DNA from: Onthophagus taurus
Lineage: Eukaryota; Arthropoda; Insecta; Coleoptera; Scarabaeidae
DNA length: 64,000 nt
Assembly (NCBI RefSeq): GCF_036711975.1
Contig: NC_091971.1
Location: 5,029,501 to 5,093,500 of the forward strand
Reading direction: 5' to 3'
The position numbers were made by a program, and so were the translations under genes. The notes below the pieces were generated by a model, which saw only the letters and a program-made list of their open reading frames with translations, ran no database searches and had not been told where the DNA came from. Position 1 is the first letter of the stretch; the number at the start of each line of letters is the position of its first letter. This document shows positions 25,709 to 38,200 of this stretch, piece after piece.

Positions 25709-27722
25709 TTAAAAATTGAAGCCACCACTTGGAGCATTTTGGAACGCTTGAGGATTGAGTACAATTTGACCATCTTGGTTTGTATGAGGAACTTCTTCTC
25801 CTTGCATTCCCTAAATAACAAAAAAAAATTAATAAAACTAAACCAAATTGGTACATTAATAAAATTTACATCTGAGAAATAATTTTCAATCAAAACTAAA
25901 GATTTTTCATAGACTTTTTCGTTCTCATGCGATTGAAGCGCTTCCAAAGAATCCAAACCACCACATTCTTCAATCATTATTGCCACTTTTTCACCTTCCC
26001 CTAATTTCGATGCAGCCTAAAATCATTTATTTTTATTAATTTCATAAAGATAATTAAAAAAAAATCCAACATACACTCAAAATGTTGTTAAGCCCATCTA
26101 AAATAACACTGACAGTCTTCCAATCTTTAGAATTCAACAAATTACACATTGGTTTTAAAGCTCCCATTTCGACCAATTTTCCCAATTGCTGAGTTGTACC
26201 ACCGCTTGTATAATTTGTTAATGCCCAAGCTGCTTCTTTTTGAGATTTAAAATCAGCCTAAATTAATTAAATTAGTAATAAATAAATTAAATATTGAATT
26301 TATTACCGTTTGTAAAACACTTAATAAAGGTTTCATAATACCGGCATCAATAACTTTTTGGATCTGCTCTGAATTTCCTGCTGTGATATTTGATATCATC
26401 CAAGCTGCTTCTTTGACAATGTTGAAACGATTATGTGATAATAAACGACTCATACAAGCCAAAGCTCCAGCGTTTATTATTATATCAGTCTAAAATTAAT
26501 TAAATTAATTTTAATTAAAACGATTCATTTCATTTTTTTACCTGATTATCATTTCCTGTAACAATATTTCCAACTGATCTCAATGCAGGAGTTAATACTG
26601 TGATTTCTTGACTATGCAATAATTGGACCAACCTTGGAACTAACCCAGTATCAATAATAGCTTGAATTTTCTCATTACTACCATCAGTAAGATAACTCAA
26701 AGCCCAACATGTATCAGCCAAAACATCTTTATCATTATAATGCAAGAGTTGGGCTAACACAGGAAGAGCTCCCTTAACTAACTCAAAATCTGGAGGGGGA
26801 TTTTTATTACGGCACAAATTTGATAGAGCCCAAACAGTGTTTCTTAAAAGTGAAAGCTGTTAAAAACAAAAAATTAGTATTTAATTAATTAGTTAAAACA
26901 CTTAATTTAAATTACAGTTGTTTCTGGTGTAATTAAAGCAAGCAACATGGGCATAACTCTGGAATGGAGAACCATATCTCTCGTTTCAGCTCCATCTCCG
27001 GCAATGTTACCAATAGCCCAAACTGCTTGTTCCACAATATCCATTCGTTTCGAAAGAAGTAAAGCTTGGAGTTTAGGTAAAGCTCCTTCTGCAACCACAG
27101 CTTGGGTCTGTTCAGATGTACCAGAAGCAATGTTGGTTAAAGCCCAACAAGCTTCAAATTGGAGAGATGGGCTAATTTAAATTATTACAATTAAATTACA
27201 TCTAAAATAATTAATTTTTTGATTAAACTTACTTATTGTTACGAGTTAAAAAGTCAACGCATCTTGGAACAACACCCAATCGAATCATATGATCAATCGG
27301 AGGGTTACGCTCCCTACTAAGAATTTTTCGGCAAGCTTCCGTTGCTTTAAGTTGTACAGTTTCATCGTTACTCATCATCCCTAACATAAAAAATTATTAT
27401 TCCCATTAATTTTTGATTAAAAATTAAATCTTTACCGTGTAAAATCTCCTCAGTACGCATCGTAACAGGAGACAATGAGTTATTACTCTCCTGCAACGGG
27501 GAAGTAGCTTCTTCAGACGCATCAACATTACGCCTTTTAAGCAATTGATCATCTTTCCTTGCCTTCCTCAATTCAACAGTTTGAGCGATCCTTCTTCGTC
27601 GCATTTCCTAAAGTAATTAATCGAAAATAACCTTAAATTTTTTGTACTTTCGATAAAAATGTACTTACTTCGGTGTCTTTCCCCTTGTTCTTAAAAGAAC
27701 GAATACGATTTTCGTCTGCCAT
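25709..27722 (-). CDS. KPNA2: Importin subunit alpha, alpha-2 (KPNA2/Pendulin) type, nine exons
   Basis: The adaptor binds classical NLS cargo through armadillo repeats and importin beta through its N-terminal IBB domain. Exons (minus): 27722-27669, 27607-27436, 27381-27233, 27171-26916, 26856-26542, 26489-26307, 26257-26075, 26016-25870 and 25810-25709. The IBB spans roughly residues 8-60 ([15 protein letters not shown], then LLKRRNV). Armadillo repeats follow with conserved Trp/Asn pairs such as [49 protein letters not shown] and [12 protein letters not shown]. The C-terminus has [19 protein letters not shown] and ends GGFNF. TSPLQE after the IBB and the FNF ending favour alpha-2 over alpha-1 or alpha-3. 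The summed exons are 1561 bases, one more than a multiple of three, because of an extra A in exon 3. Otherwise the protein would be 519 residues, the usual length. Confidence 0.95.
27233..27381 (-). CDS. KPNA2: Importin-alpha exon 3, with a one-base frame problem
   Basis: Exon 2 ends ...TTACACG|GTAAAG (phase 1). Using the acceptor GTTAG|GG, the first codons read GMMSNDE, which fits the family. A run of four A (plus strand T at 27360-27363) then throws the frame off; three A would restore it and give [12 protein letters not shown]. Downstream codons through [13 protein letters not shown] and into exon 4 ([13 protein letters not shown]) are intact. A second AG ten bases inside the exon (GATGAG|TAACG) would also restore frame at the cost of three residues. 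Sequence error, polymorphism or use of the inner acceptor are all possible. Confidence 0.85.
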
Positions 27723-28190
27723 CTTTTCGCTCTGACTAAATTCCCGTACGAAAGCACGTTAAAAACGGACAAAAGGAAACGGTCGGATTTTTTTAGGTTA
27801 GGTTTTTGCTAAATTGTGTAAGGTCGTCGACTATTAAAAAGTAACGCGTGATGTTTTCGGTGTAATGCGGCTATTAAAAGATACCGTGAAATTAAGATGT
27901 TCGGAAACGATCACGGCGGAACTTAAAAAGGTGGATATTCGTACAGGTTTTACTACGTTTGACGGTTAAAGCGACGGTTTAAATGAACCAATAAACTGTC
28001 AATTTGACAAGGTTTTATTAATGGCGGGAAATTTAAAAAAATTAATTTTTCAACTGGTTGTTTAAAGTTTTTTTTATTATTATATTTTTAAATCATGTAT
28101 TATAGGATTTAAGGAGGATTTTTTATAATTATAGTGAAATATATTAATTTAAAAAGATGGTAGCATAAAAATAATTTTTTTTTAATTTAT
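27723..28190. promoter_or_regulatory. Intergenic region upstream of importin alpha
   Basis: About 0.5 kb between the importin start codon and the candidate plus-strand exon, so it may hold a divergent promoter pair. It has a GC-richer stretch next to the importin start and then poly-T/poly-A runs. I see no TATA box at a convincing distance. Confidence 0.35.
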
Positions 28191-28206
28191 AGCGCCACCC
28201 AGTGGG
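28191..28206 (+). promoter_or_regulatory. CTCF-like insulator motif
   Basis: AGCGCCACCCAGTGGG is one mismatch from the GCGCCA(T/C)CTAGTGG type of arthropod CTCF site. It lies between the minus-strand importin gene and the plus-strand transcripts, a typical place for an insulator. Motif similarity by eye only. Confidence 0.35.
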
Positions 28207-28339
28207 GGAAGGCGGAACGCACTCGGGTTTGTTAAGGTTATACTCAAGTTCTTGAACAAGATTGTAAGTATCTTATTTACCACGATTATTAAGTAACTTT
28301 AAGAAATATATAACAAAGTATAATGTTTTTCTATTTCAG

Positions 28340-28404
28340 CAAGAAATATTTCTATGAAATAAGGAAGAATGGTAGCAAAAATCAAAGAACGCAAGGAAAA
28401 TGAG
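28340..28404 (+). CDS. Candidate 5' coding exon of an unidentified gene
   Basis: An upstream non-coding exon could end at 28263 (AAGATT|GTAAGTATC). A 76-base intron ends in CTATTTCAG at 28339. The next exon has ATG at 28369 and reads MVAKIKERKENE before a donor GAG|GTAAGC at 28405. Intron size and sites are typical of insects. No following exon is found before the lectin start at 29181, and I do not recognise the peptide. It could be a gene broken by the repeat at 28480 or one that continues within the lectin intron. Confidence 0.3.
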
Positions 28405-28479
28405 GTAAGCTTAAAAGTTTCGAAACCTTCACACTAAGTAAGTGCATTCTTTTAATATTAAATTTTGAACTTATTGTTA

Positions 28480-28885
28480 GTGGCTTAAGTGGTGGTACTT
28501 GCTGGATGTAGAAAACTAGATTACTAATTGTAGCAGACTAGACACTGTTTTCCAGAAAGGTAACATTGTTGACAGAAATCCAAATACTGCTGATATAAAA
28601 TTACATACTGTTGCTTAGAGAACACAACACATAGCTGGTATACTTCTAACAGAATATTAGAATCCGCCAAGAGAAGATCAAATATCCTTATAAAAACATA
28701 GATACTGCTGGCATAAGATTATATGTTTCAAATAGAATACCAGATGTACTTGCAGAACATATTATACTGTTGGCAGAAGACTATAAGATAAGATACTATA
28801 AGATCTTCCAAGGACAACACATCACTTAATGATAAAGATTTCTCAACAGGCACTATTGCAACATTTCCAACATCCTTTGATAAGC
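28480..28885 (+). repeat. Internally repetitive element, uninterrupted copy
   Basis: Closely similar to 46195-46530 plus 48035-48110: shared TAGCAGA(C/T)TA, AACACAACACATAGCTGGTA, AAGAGAAGATCAAATATCCT and GCAACATTTCCAACA. It is made of degenerate ~30-bp units of the AGATACTG(T)TGGCAGAA kind also seen at 14326 and 16880. No coding capacity, so probably a non-autonomous transposon. Confidence 0.7.
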
Positions 28886-29149
28886 TTAAATATCATTTAC
28901 GCTTTAACATTAAGTAATTAAATTAACATTAATTAATACACAGTTTTGATATCTTTCAACAAAACTTTCTAACTTACTTTTATTTATGAGCTTAATTTAT
29001 AGATACAATTCTCGAATATACGAAAATGTAATTACTGATTTCTATCTTATCAACAGTTAAAATGTTGGTTGAATTTAAGTTGGTGGTGCCATCCTCCGTA
29101 AATCGTCAAACTACATATCAAATAAGGGAACCGGAGCTTTTCGAAGCTT

Positions 29150-29155
29150 TCAGTC
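29150..29155 (+). promoter_or_regulatory. Arthropod initiator TCAGTC, candidate lectin start site
   Basis: TCAGTC matches the arthropod Inr (TCAGT) and would place the cap site at 29152, giving a 29-base leader before the ATG. A perfect CRE-like palindrome TGACGTCA sits at 29171-29178, inside this leader. No TATA box is seen. Confidence 0.45.
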
Positions 29156-29180
29156 GAGCACGCGCTTTCCTGACGTCAAC

Positions 29181-29249
29181 ATGGATCTTCGTGCGGCTTT
29201 TCTCTTGCTGGCCAGCGTCGGGACGCTTTCCAGTGTAACCGGAAGAGCC
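29181..29249 (+). CDS. Lectin gene exon 1: signal peptide
   Basis: 23 codons ending GGAAGAGCC|GTAAGT. Positive n-region (Arg4), then a hydrophobic core AAFLLLASVGTL, with likely cleavage near the exon end. ATG context is TCAACATGG. Confidence 0.8.
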
Positions 29250-32200
29250 GTAAGTGATGAATTTTCACCCTCCTTTTGTAAATTAACTTTTCACTTTACG
29301 GTCTTTCCATTGATTCTCGTTCGTCGCCTGTCTAATTAATTTTGCGCGATTAAAACGAACCGAAACGAAGATGCGAACTTCGAAACTTGTTAACTTTATC
29401 TTTGTGATGTTTGTTTTCGCGTATTGCGACGAAATGAAATTATGATATATGACGATGAGATGAATCGTTTCTCTCTCGTTTCGTTTTTGCAGATATTTAT
29501 ATGGAAATTTATTAAAATTTTTTCGCTGTAATATTCTTTGTTTATGCGGACTTTTGGGGTTTTGGGTTTGGTTCTAATATAATCCGTGGATTTGGTTTGC
29601 GAGTAGTGTTGGGAAAGTTTACAACAAGTTAGTTCCCGATATCCGGGAAGCTTTCGGAACGTACGGGGCTTTCGGATATTGCCTTCACGTATCCGGGGGC
29701 TAAGTTTGCCGCAGCATACAGACCGTCTTACCCCTTCGGTATATTTCACGATTTACATCTTTTCCGGCAACCGCGGAATTATCGATTCGACCGAGCTTTT
29801 GCGCTTTCGCCAAAAGCTCAATTAGTCGTTCTGGGAATAGACCCTGCATTCCTAGATTTTGAATTTTTTTTATCATTCCTGGAAAGCACACAACGCCCTT
29901 TTATAATTATTTTTCAACTATTCTCTGTATTAATTTGAAAGCTCAAAAAGTTTTAAAACATTTAGTTTACGTTTTAATATGTTGGATAAATCGTTATAAT
30001 AATTAAAAAATTGTCTATATTTATTAATTATGCACAATAAAGCATTCACGGTTGCGTTTTAGGTCAAATAATTGTATCTATAATATATTTTGAAATTAAT
30101 TGCCCGACGAATAATGCCTACCTATTTTAATAAACAACGAAGTGAGTTGTGGTGGCTTTGTTTATGTTCAACGTGAGTACACATCCCCGTCATTCACGTT
30201 TAACAAATTATTAATTAATCCGAAAGTTTATGTACGACGTGAGCTTTTACAAAATTTACGTTACCACGACCCGAAAATGTACCATAACTTTATTGGAGTT
30301 TTGTACAAAGCTTCTCGGTACCTTCATTATTCACGTTGAAGGTAATTCATATTTTATTTGACTTGTTTAACTAATTTACTCTTTACTTTATTATTAAACT
30401 CGGCAAAATTACGTGGATATGCTGCTATATGTGCTTTCCTTTGTTTTTCAGAGTGTGGCAAAACATTGTAAACAAGAAATGTATATAAAAGCTCACTATT
30501 TTATTTTATTAAAGCTAATAAATTCTTAATTGTTTATTAGAATTTTAAAAAAGTAACAATTTTATATTTAAATTTTTTCTTCTTTATTGTGCTTAAAAAA
30601 TCATGACAACGAAGTTTATGGAAACTAAGAAATTATTTATGGCACACTTAATCTCTTTTGAATTAACTTTAAAATGTTTGATATTTTATCATGATATCTC
30701 AAGTTGGTCTTGAGATACGATATTTTATGTTTTTGTTCGTAAAAACTATAACAATCAAATGTGTAAGGTTGGACTTAAAAAATCATAACATTAAAGTTTA
30801 TGGCAACCAAGAAATTATTTATGGCACACTAAATCCCCATTAAATTGGCTTTAAAATGTTTGTTATTTTATCTTGATATCTCAACTCGTTCTTGAGATAC
30901 GATTCTTTGAATTTCGATATTTTAAAAATAAATAAAGATACAGAGTTGGGCTTAAAAAATCATATCACCGAAGTTTGTGGAAACTAAGAAATTATTTATG
31001 GCACACTAAATCTCCATTAAATTAGCTTTAAAATGTTTCTTATTTTATCATGATATCTCAATTTGTTCTTGAGATACGATATTTTATGTTTTTGTTCGTA
31101 AAAACTATAACAATCAAATGTGTAAGGTTGGACTTAAAAAATCATAACATTAAAATTTATGGCAACCAAGAAATTATTTATGGCACACTAAATCCCCATT
31201 AAATTGGCTTTAAAATGTTTGTTATTTTATTTTGATATCTCAATTCGTTCTTGAGATACGATTCTTTGAATTTCCATATTTTAAAAATAAATGAAGATGC
31301 AGAGTTGGACTTAAAAAATCATATCACTGAAGTTTATGGAAATTAAAAAATAATTTATGGCACACTAAATCTTGATTAAATTATCTTCAAAATGTTTCTT
31401 ATTTCATCAAGACATCTCAATTTGTTCTTGAGATACGATATTTTATGTTTTTGTTCGTAAAAACTATAACAATCAAATGTGTAAGGTTGGACTTAAAAAA
31501 TCATAACATTAAAGTTTATGGCAACTAAGAAATTATTTATGGCACACTTAATCTTTATTAAATTAGCTTTAAAATGATTGTTATTTCATGATGATATCTC
31601 AATTCGTTCTTAAGATATGATTATTTCAAATTTCTTAATATTAATATTACCAACAATTTAAGAGAGATTAATACTTTTCTGAAGTGATTTTTATAATTCG
31701 GCCTCTCCATGGCTTGGTAAACTTCCCAAAATTCGTTTACCTCAAGTTTACAAAACAAAATTAACGAGTGTGCTCACTCTGCTACCGTGAAGCATATGAA
31801 TTATTTAGCGCGAAAATTTGCCAGTGTCTAAAGCTCCCGTTGTGGCGGTGCAACTAGTTTAGGAAGTAGCACAACCCGTTGTAGTTAAAATAAATGACGT
31901 AGTAAAACTACCCTTCAACATCTTTTTTTTTATAATTTTAATGTTAGCTCGTCAAATTGTTGTAGTTTAAATAGTTTGTCATAACGTTTAATATTTTTAT
32001 ATCTAAAATGTTAATAAAAACTTAAATTTAAAATCTTGTTGGAATGTTTGAACAAGAAGCAGTGAAGTTTGGAAAAGCTCTTCTACTGTAAAGTACGATG
32101 TAAAGTCTGAAAATCGTCGAGAGACTTCGCACAAATCCCAACCGATTAGGTATTCGGTGACCTGGTTCCTTGTAACCTGTTTAGTTTTCGGGGAACGTAC

Positions 32201-35200
32201 TGCAGAACTTGCAGCACAACTGGAGCCTATCGGTTGAGGCAAGCTTCTGCTGCATTACAATGTAGGTTTCTCCACAAAATTAAAGCTTATACTTTGAGTT
32301 TTATTTGGAAATTTTGAGCTATTTTTATGTCATTACAAGGTTTTGATGTACTATGAACTCATTGTATTTATTTAATTAATACAAAATAAAATAAAGTTGC
32401 AGATTTTAATTGAACGTCAAAAGCTTGTTGGTAATATTCACAAAGCTGGAAGTACAAACAGAATTTTAATTTAGTTTCGATGCATAAAGGGAATAAATAT
32501 TTATGAAATAACGAGACGCAAAGGGATGCTATGTTTGAGTGGGATCTAAAATAAATTTATAGGTATCTATAAAATTTCTATTTACGGTGTAAAATGTTTC
32601 AATTTAATAATTTTGGAAATGGCAAGGGTTTGGTTAACATTCAGGTCGTGATATATTTTAAGACTGAATTCAGCAATAAACTTGTAACGATAAAAGTAAA
32701 TTGAAAACGTAAAACTTATGGGTGCCATTCCATCGATATGGGTTGGCTGTTATAATTTTATTACGTTGCGTTTACACCCTATATTAAAAACATTTTTTAA
32801 TCTCTTCATTTATTAGCTTTTAAAAAATAAATTAATTAATATAAATGGTGTCTTTTAATAAATAATTGTTAGATGTCATAGCTCCTTTCCCCCAGCATCC
32901 TAATATTTCCGTTTTATCTAAAACGATCAATCTCCTTTTGAAAAATACGCTGTAAAAGCAAATCGGGCACAAAGGGCTCCAGGAAAAATAATCCCTTTTG
33001 TAAAGGATAAGGGGTGTAAGTTCCATCACAAAGCCGAATCATTAATATAACCCTTTCTCTTTCAAAAAAAGGATTTCTTTTCTCGAAATCGTACACCGTT
33101 TTTCTTAATATCCCCCCAAAAATATAACACACAAGTAATAGTCCTAAAAATTGCTTCATCGTTTATTTTCTTCCGCATAATTTTCTAATAAAAGTGCGAT
33201 TTTTGTTCATAACGTAAAGTTTTTGAGAAAAAAACCTACACGAGGGTTAAATGTCTCCGCGAGCTTTTCATCCAGTAATGAAAAACGGTCCTCAGTTCTC
33301 TTTGAACCGAACTTTTCCTGTCGAGACAGATAGAAAGGACTCTTTTGCAATGGTTCCAGAAGGACTTTATTGCACGCTTTAATATCAGGATTTATTCCCT
33401 TCTGGTGAAAGATGAAATGATACACGAATGCTGCCAAAGAGACAAGTATGTGTCATTGTACCAATTTTAAAATGTGTATAACCAGAAATGTTGGTATCAA
33501 AGCGAAATATTTTCGTATTTCATTTCATACGTTTGCGAGACACTAACTGTTATTGCAATTAGTAGCTAAAAGGGAAAAATAATTATGAATTAAGGGTTGA
33601 TACAAGTCTATTTTAGTTGTTGCAATTTACACCCAATTTTGCATGGTTGATTAAAATTCTTTTTTCATGATATCCGTTACAATTTCAAATAATAAAGGAT
33701 ATATTTTCTTAAAGAGGAAAGTTTAAGCTTTAATTTGGTGTTAAAATCATTTAATAATTTTCAAAATTAAGACTGCCACGATTTTTTGAAATTTATCGTT
33801 ATTTTTTGATGATTCACTTAAAACGTCGAAAACGCAGCATTACTTTAATTTTTTTTTACAAAATCCGTTACAATTTGAAATAATAAAGTATATATTTTCT
33901 TAAAAAGGAAAGTTTAAGCTTTAATTTGATATAATAATTATTTTATAATTTTCAAAATTAAAACTTCCACGATTTTTTGACATTTATCGTTAGTTTTTGG
34001 TGATTTACATAAAACGTCGAAAACGCATCATTACTTTAAATTTTTTTTACAAAGTCCGTTACAATTTGACATAATAAAGTATATATTTTCTTAAAAAGGA
34101 AAGTTTAAGCTTTAATTTGATATAATAATCATTTTATAATTTATAAAATTAAAACTTCCACGATTTTCTTAAATTTATCGTTTTTTTTTATTCACTTAAG
34201 ACGTCGAAAACGCATCATTACTTTACATTTTTTTACAAAATTCGTTACAATTTGAAATAATAAAGTATATATTTTCTTAAAGAGCAAAGTTTAAGCTTTA
34301 ATTTGATATAATAATCATTTTATAATTTTTAAAATTAAAACTTCCATGATGTTTTGAAATTTATCGTTATTTCTTGGTGATTTACATAAAACGTCAAAAA
34401 CGCATCATTACTTTAAATTTTTTTTACAAAATCCGTTACAATTTGAAATAATAAAGTATATATTTTCTTAAAAAGGAAAGTTTAAGCTTTAATTTGATGT
34501 AATAATCATTTTATAATTTTCAAAATTAAGACTTTCACGATTTTTTGAAATTTATCGTTATTTTTTGGTGATTCACTTAAAACGTCGAAAACGCATCATT
34601 ACTTTAAATTTTTTTTTTAAAATCCGTTACAATTTGAAATAATAAAGTATATATTTTCTTAAAGAGCAAAGTTTAAGCTTTAATTTGATGTAATAATCAT
34701 TTTATAATTTTCAAAATTAAAACTTCCACGATTGTTTGAAATGTATCGTTACTTTTTGGTGATTTACATAAAACGTCGAAAACGCATGATTACTTTAATT
34801 TTTTTTTACAAAATCCGTTACAATTTGAAATAATAAAGTATATATTTTCTTAAAAAGGAAAGTTTAAGCTTTAATTTGATATAATAATCATTTTATAATT
34901 TTTAAAATTAAAACTTCCACGATTTTCTTAAATTTATCGTTTTTTTTGATTCACTTAAGACGTCGAAAACGCATCATTACTTTACATTTTTTTACAAAAT
35001 CCGTTACAATTTGAAATAATAAAGTATATATTTTCTTAAAGAGCAAAGTTTAAGCTTTAATTTGATATAATAATCATTTTATAATTTTTAAAATTAAAAG
35101 TTCCATGATGTTTTGACATTTATCGTTATTTGTTGGTGATTTACATAAAACGTCAAAAACTCATCATTACTTTAAATTTTTTTTACAAAATCCGTTGCAA

Positions 35201-38200
35201 TTTGAAATAATAAAGTATATATTTTCTTAAAAAGAAAAGTTGAAGCTTTAATTTGATATAATAATCATTTTATAATTTTCAAAATTAACACTTCCACGAT
35301 TTTTTTAAATTTATCATTTTTTTTGGTTCACTTAAGACGTCGAAAACGCATCATTACTTTAAATTTTTTTTACAAAATCCGTTACAATTTGAAATAATAA
35401 AGTATATATTTTCTTAAAAAGGAAAGTTTAAGTTTTAATTTGATGTAATAATCATTTTATAATTTTCAAAATTAAAACTTCCACGATTTTTTGAAATTTA
35501 TCGTTACTTTTTGGTGATTTACATAAAACGTCGAAAACGCATCATTACTTTAAATTTTTTTTCCAACATCCGTTGTAATTTGAAATAATAAAGTATATAT
35601 TTTCTTAAAGAGAAAAGTTTAAGCTTTAATTTGATGTAAAAATCATTTTATAATTTTCAAAAATAAGACTTCCACGATTTTTTGAATTTTATCATTATTT
35701 TTTGTATAAAAACACATGGTTATATTAATTTTTTTTACAAAATGCTAAAACAATAAAGTTAATATTTTCTGAAAGAAGAATACTTAAGCTTTAATTTGGT
35801 ACAATTATAATAATTGAGCTTTCATGGGTAATTTTTTATATTCAACATTTTCGTTAAATCATATTTTTGTTTCTACTTACTTAAGTAATATTAACGCCTT
35901 CTCTTCACCCTTCAAGTCCCTTATTTACTCCAATTATGCAGACACAGCGACTCCTTCTCCAACTACCTCCCCTCATAGTAAATTTTAATTATTTTCTCGC
36001 CGATCGATATTTCTAGGCGTGTATTCTTGTTTCACAACAAACATAAAATATTAAGGAATTTTCCAGACAATTTTAGTTTTACGATATACTCTTTTGAGAA
36101 CTCATAAATATTTAAGGTGACTGATGGCAACTTGTGTCATATATAGAAGTTTTTATAGAATATTTCAAAGATGTAGTCCTCAAAGGAGTCCCATACAAAG
36201 ACATTCGAGCAAATTTTACGGAAACGAACAATACGTAAAATAAGAAAAGCAGATCGGGGTGGGACGAGAAAAGCAATAAATCTCGTTTCCAACGCGAAAA
36301 TACCGCGTTCGTTCGGAGCACAAACAAAGTTTCGTAGCGAAGCTTTGGAATTCAAATCTTATTAGGACGGTGTTTTCGAACTTATATTAGTGAAAATGGT
36401 GAAGAAACAAGAAAATGGCGATAATGGAAACGCAGATAAAGGGTAAAAATAAAACGACTTTTGAGAGCTTTAGTAATTTGAAGTGACCACGAAAACCTCG
36501 CCGATGGCGTGAGATTTTGCGATGATGTTGCCGCCGTTGGAATGAATTTTTGACGACCAGTCGCGATTAACGGCGCCCTTTTCCGCCCTATAATTGCGTT
36601 TGCGGGAGGCAAACAGTCGCGCTTTATTATTCAACCCAGCCTAATTCGGTTTTCCGCTGAAATTCGTTCCTGGTTTTGCTGAAATAGGAGCAGACGGCAA
36701 AATGAAAAATTCAATCCCCAGGGCGTTACGTCGTGTCGTACAGTTGGCAATGCACGGTATCCGAACCGTCTTGGGATTAATTCGCGTAAAAGTCGCGAGT
36801 TTACGTGAGGAAAGAATTGGTGGAGGCGGTGGTATTTTTAAGATTTACATCATTTACTTACGTTTCAACCTTGTCGTTACAAAACCAACATTATTCATCA
36901 GCGGCAAGGCCACGAAAAGGGTGCCTTCAGTTTGTTTATTCTGCGGTCAACATCGATTGTCCACGTACGTTGGGCAGGTCGAAAATAACTCGGGCGACGA
37001 TAAAAAATTCAGAACCGCGTCGTTGTGCACGTGTAAACACGGCCGACCCGCTTTCTATTCAACCAACCCACACATTTTCCCCCGGAAAATGGCTCACCGC
37101 CCCATAAACCCATTTTTCCGCCGCCTCGACGCCATTTTCCAACTCGCAAGAAACGTATCGATTCCGGCCCTGTCTAAACAGCTCCTGATCGCACGTCGCT
37201 TGCAACGACGTAATCGTACCTTCAACTGAACAAAAGAATTTCTGAAGCATCTTGTTTACTACGTTGAAGTATAGCATCTATAAGTAATTACGCTTTTAAA
37301 AGTAGTATTGAAGTTGAAATCAATACAATATGGTAGATTTCGAAATTAATCATTAAAATGGGTTCTTCATCAAGTTCTTAACGATAACCAATTCATTTAT
37401 CATTCACGCGCAATCTGACTGATTGGATCTTGATAAATGGCCGGTCTTGAGAGTGTTCCAATTAGTGATTTTGGGGGGGCGCCGTTGCGTCGCGACGCCT
37501 CGCCTGTTCGATTCAATTTCTTTGAAGGTTCCCGACGAAGTGATGTACGCGTCGAGTCACGTCGGTTAAACATGCCGCACGTATCCAGCAAAAGGGGGCC
37601 CCGCAGCGGGCGACGTGCTCCTAGAAAATTACCCGTTTTGCGCTGCCGACGTGATCCATCTAAAAATTGCGGTGTGGAGCAATTTTGGGATCGGTTTTGC
37701 TACTTTACTGGAACGTGTCTAAGCGAAATGTTTATTAAATTTTCTTCTTGGATGATAAAATTTTATCTCTCTAGTTTTACTCGTTTTAAATATGATTAAA
37801 AAAAATCTTTACCACGTTTCCTCATCCAGATTTTGAGAGTTTGACAATAAAGCTGTCCCCCTGTTAGGTAGTACTCTGCATGGAGTTGAGCCTTCAAGTG
37901 CTGTAAATAGGTTCCATAAAAATGTTAAAGCGAAGATAGATATAACCAGTCCTGCCATAGTAAAGGAATACAATAAATACATGGATGGTGTAGATACAGC
38001 CAATGCTTTGGTGGGTCTTTATAAAACGCCTCATAAGGCAAAACGTTGGTATTTTGCAATATTTGCTTATCTTTTGGATATATACGTTGTAAACTCTTGG
38101 TTGTTTTAATGTATAGAATGGTTGTGTTGCACTGAGTCAAAAATACATGCCGCTGAAACAATTTAGATTGGAAATTTCAGCGGCTTTAGCTAATTGTGAA

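Noticed and set aside
30142..30339. 65-codon plus frame in lectin intron 1
   Set aside because: No acceptor in phase with lectin exon 1 and no similarity to a lectin domain.
32914..33437. Two minus frames, one with a signal-peptide-like start
   Set aside because: No domain, no way to join them with consensus splice sites, and aromatic-rich composition typical of translated AT-rich intron DNA.
36702..37229. 175-codon open frame on plus in lectin intron 1
   Set aside because: Basic and composition-biased, with another long frame overlapping on plus; no known motif and no sign of its own promoter or splice sites.
37437..37799. 120-codon open frame on plus
   Set aside because: Arg/Ser-rich from GC-rich DNA and also open on minus; nothing recognisable.
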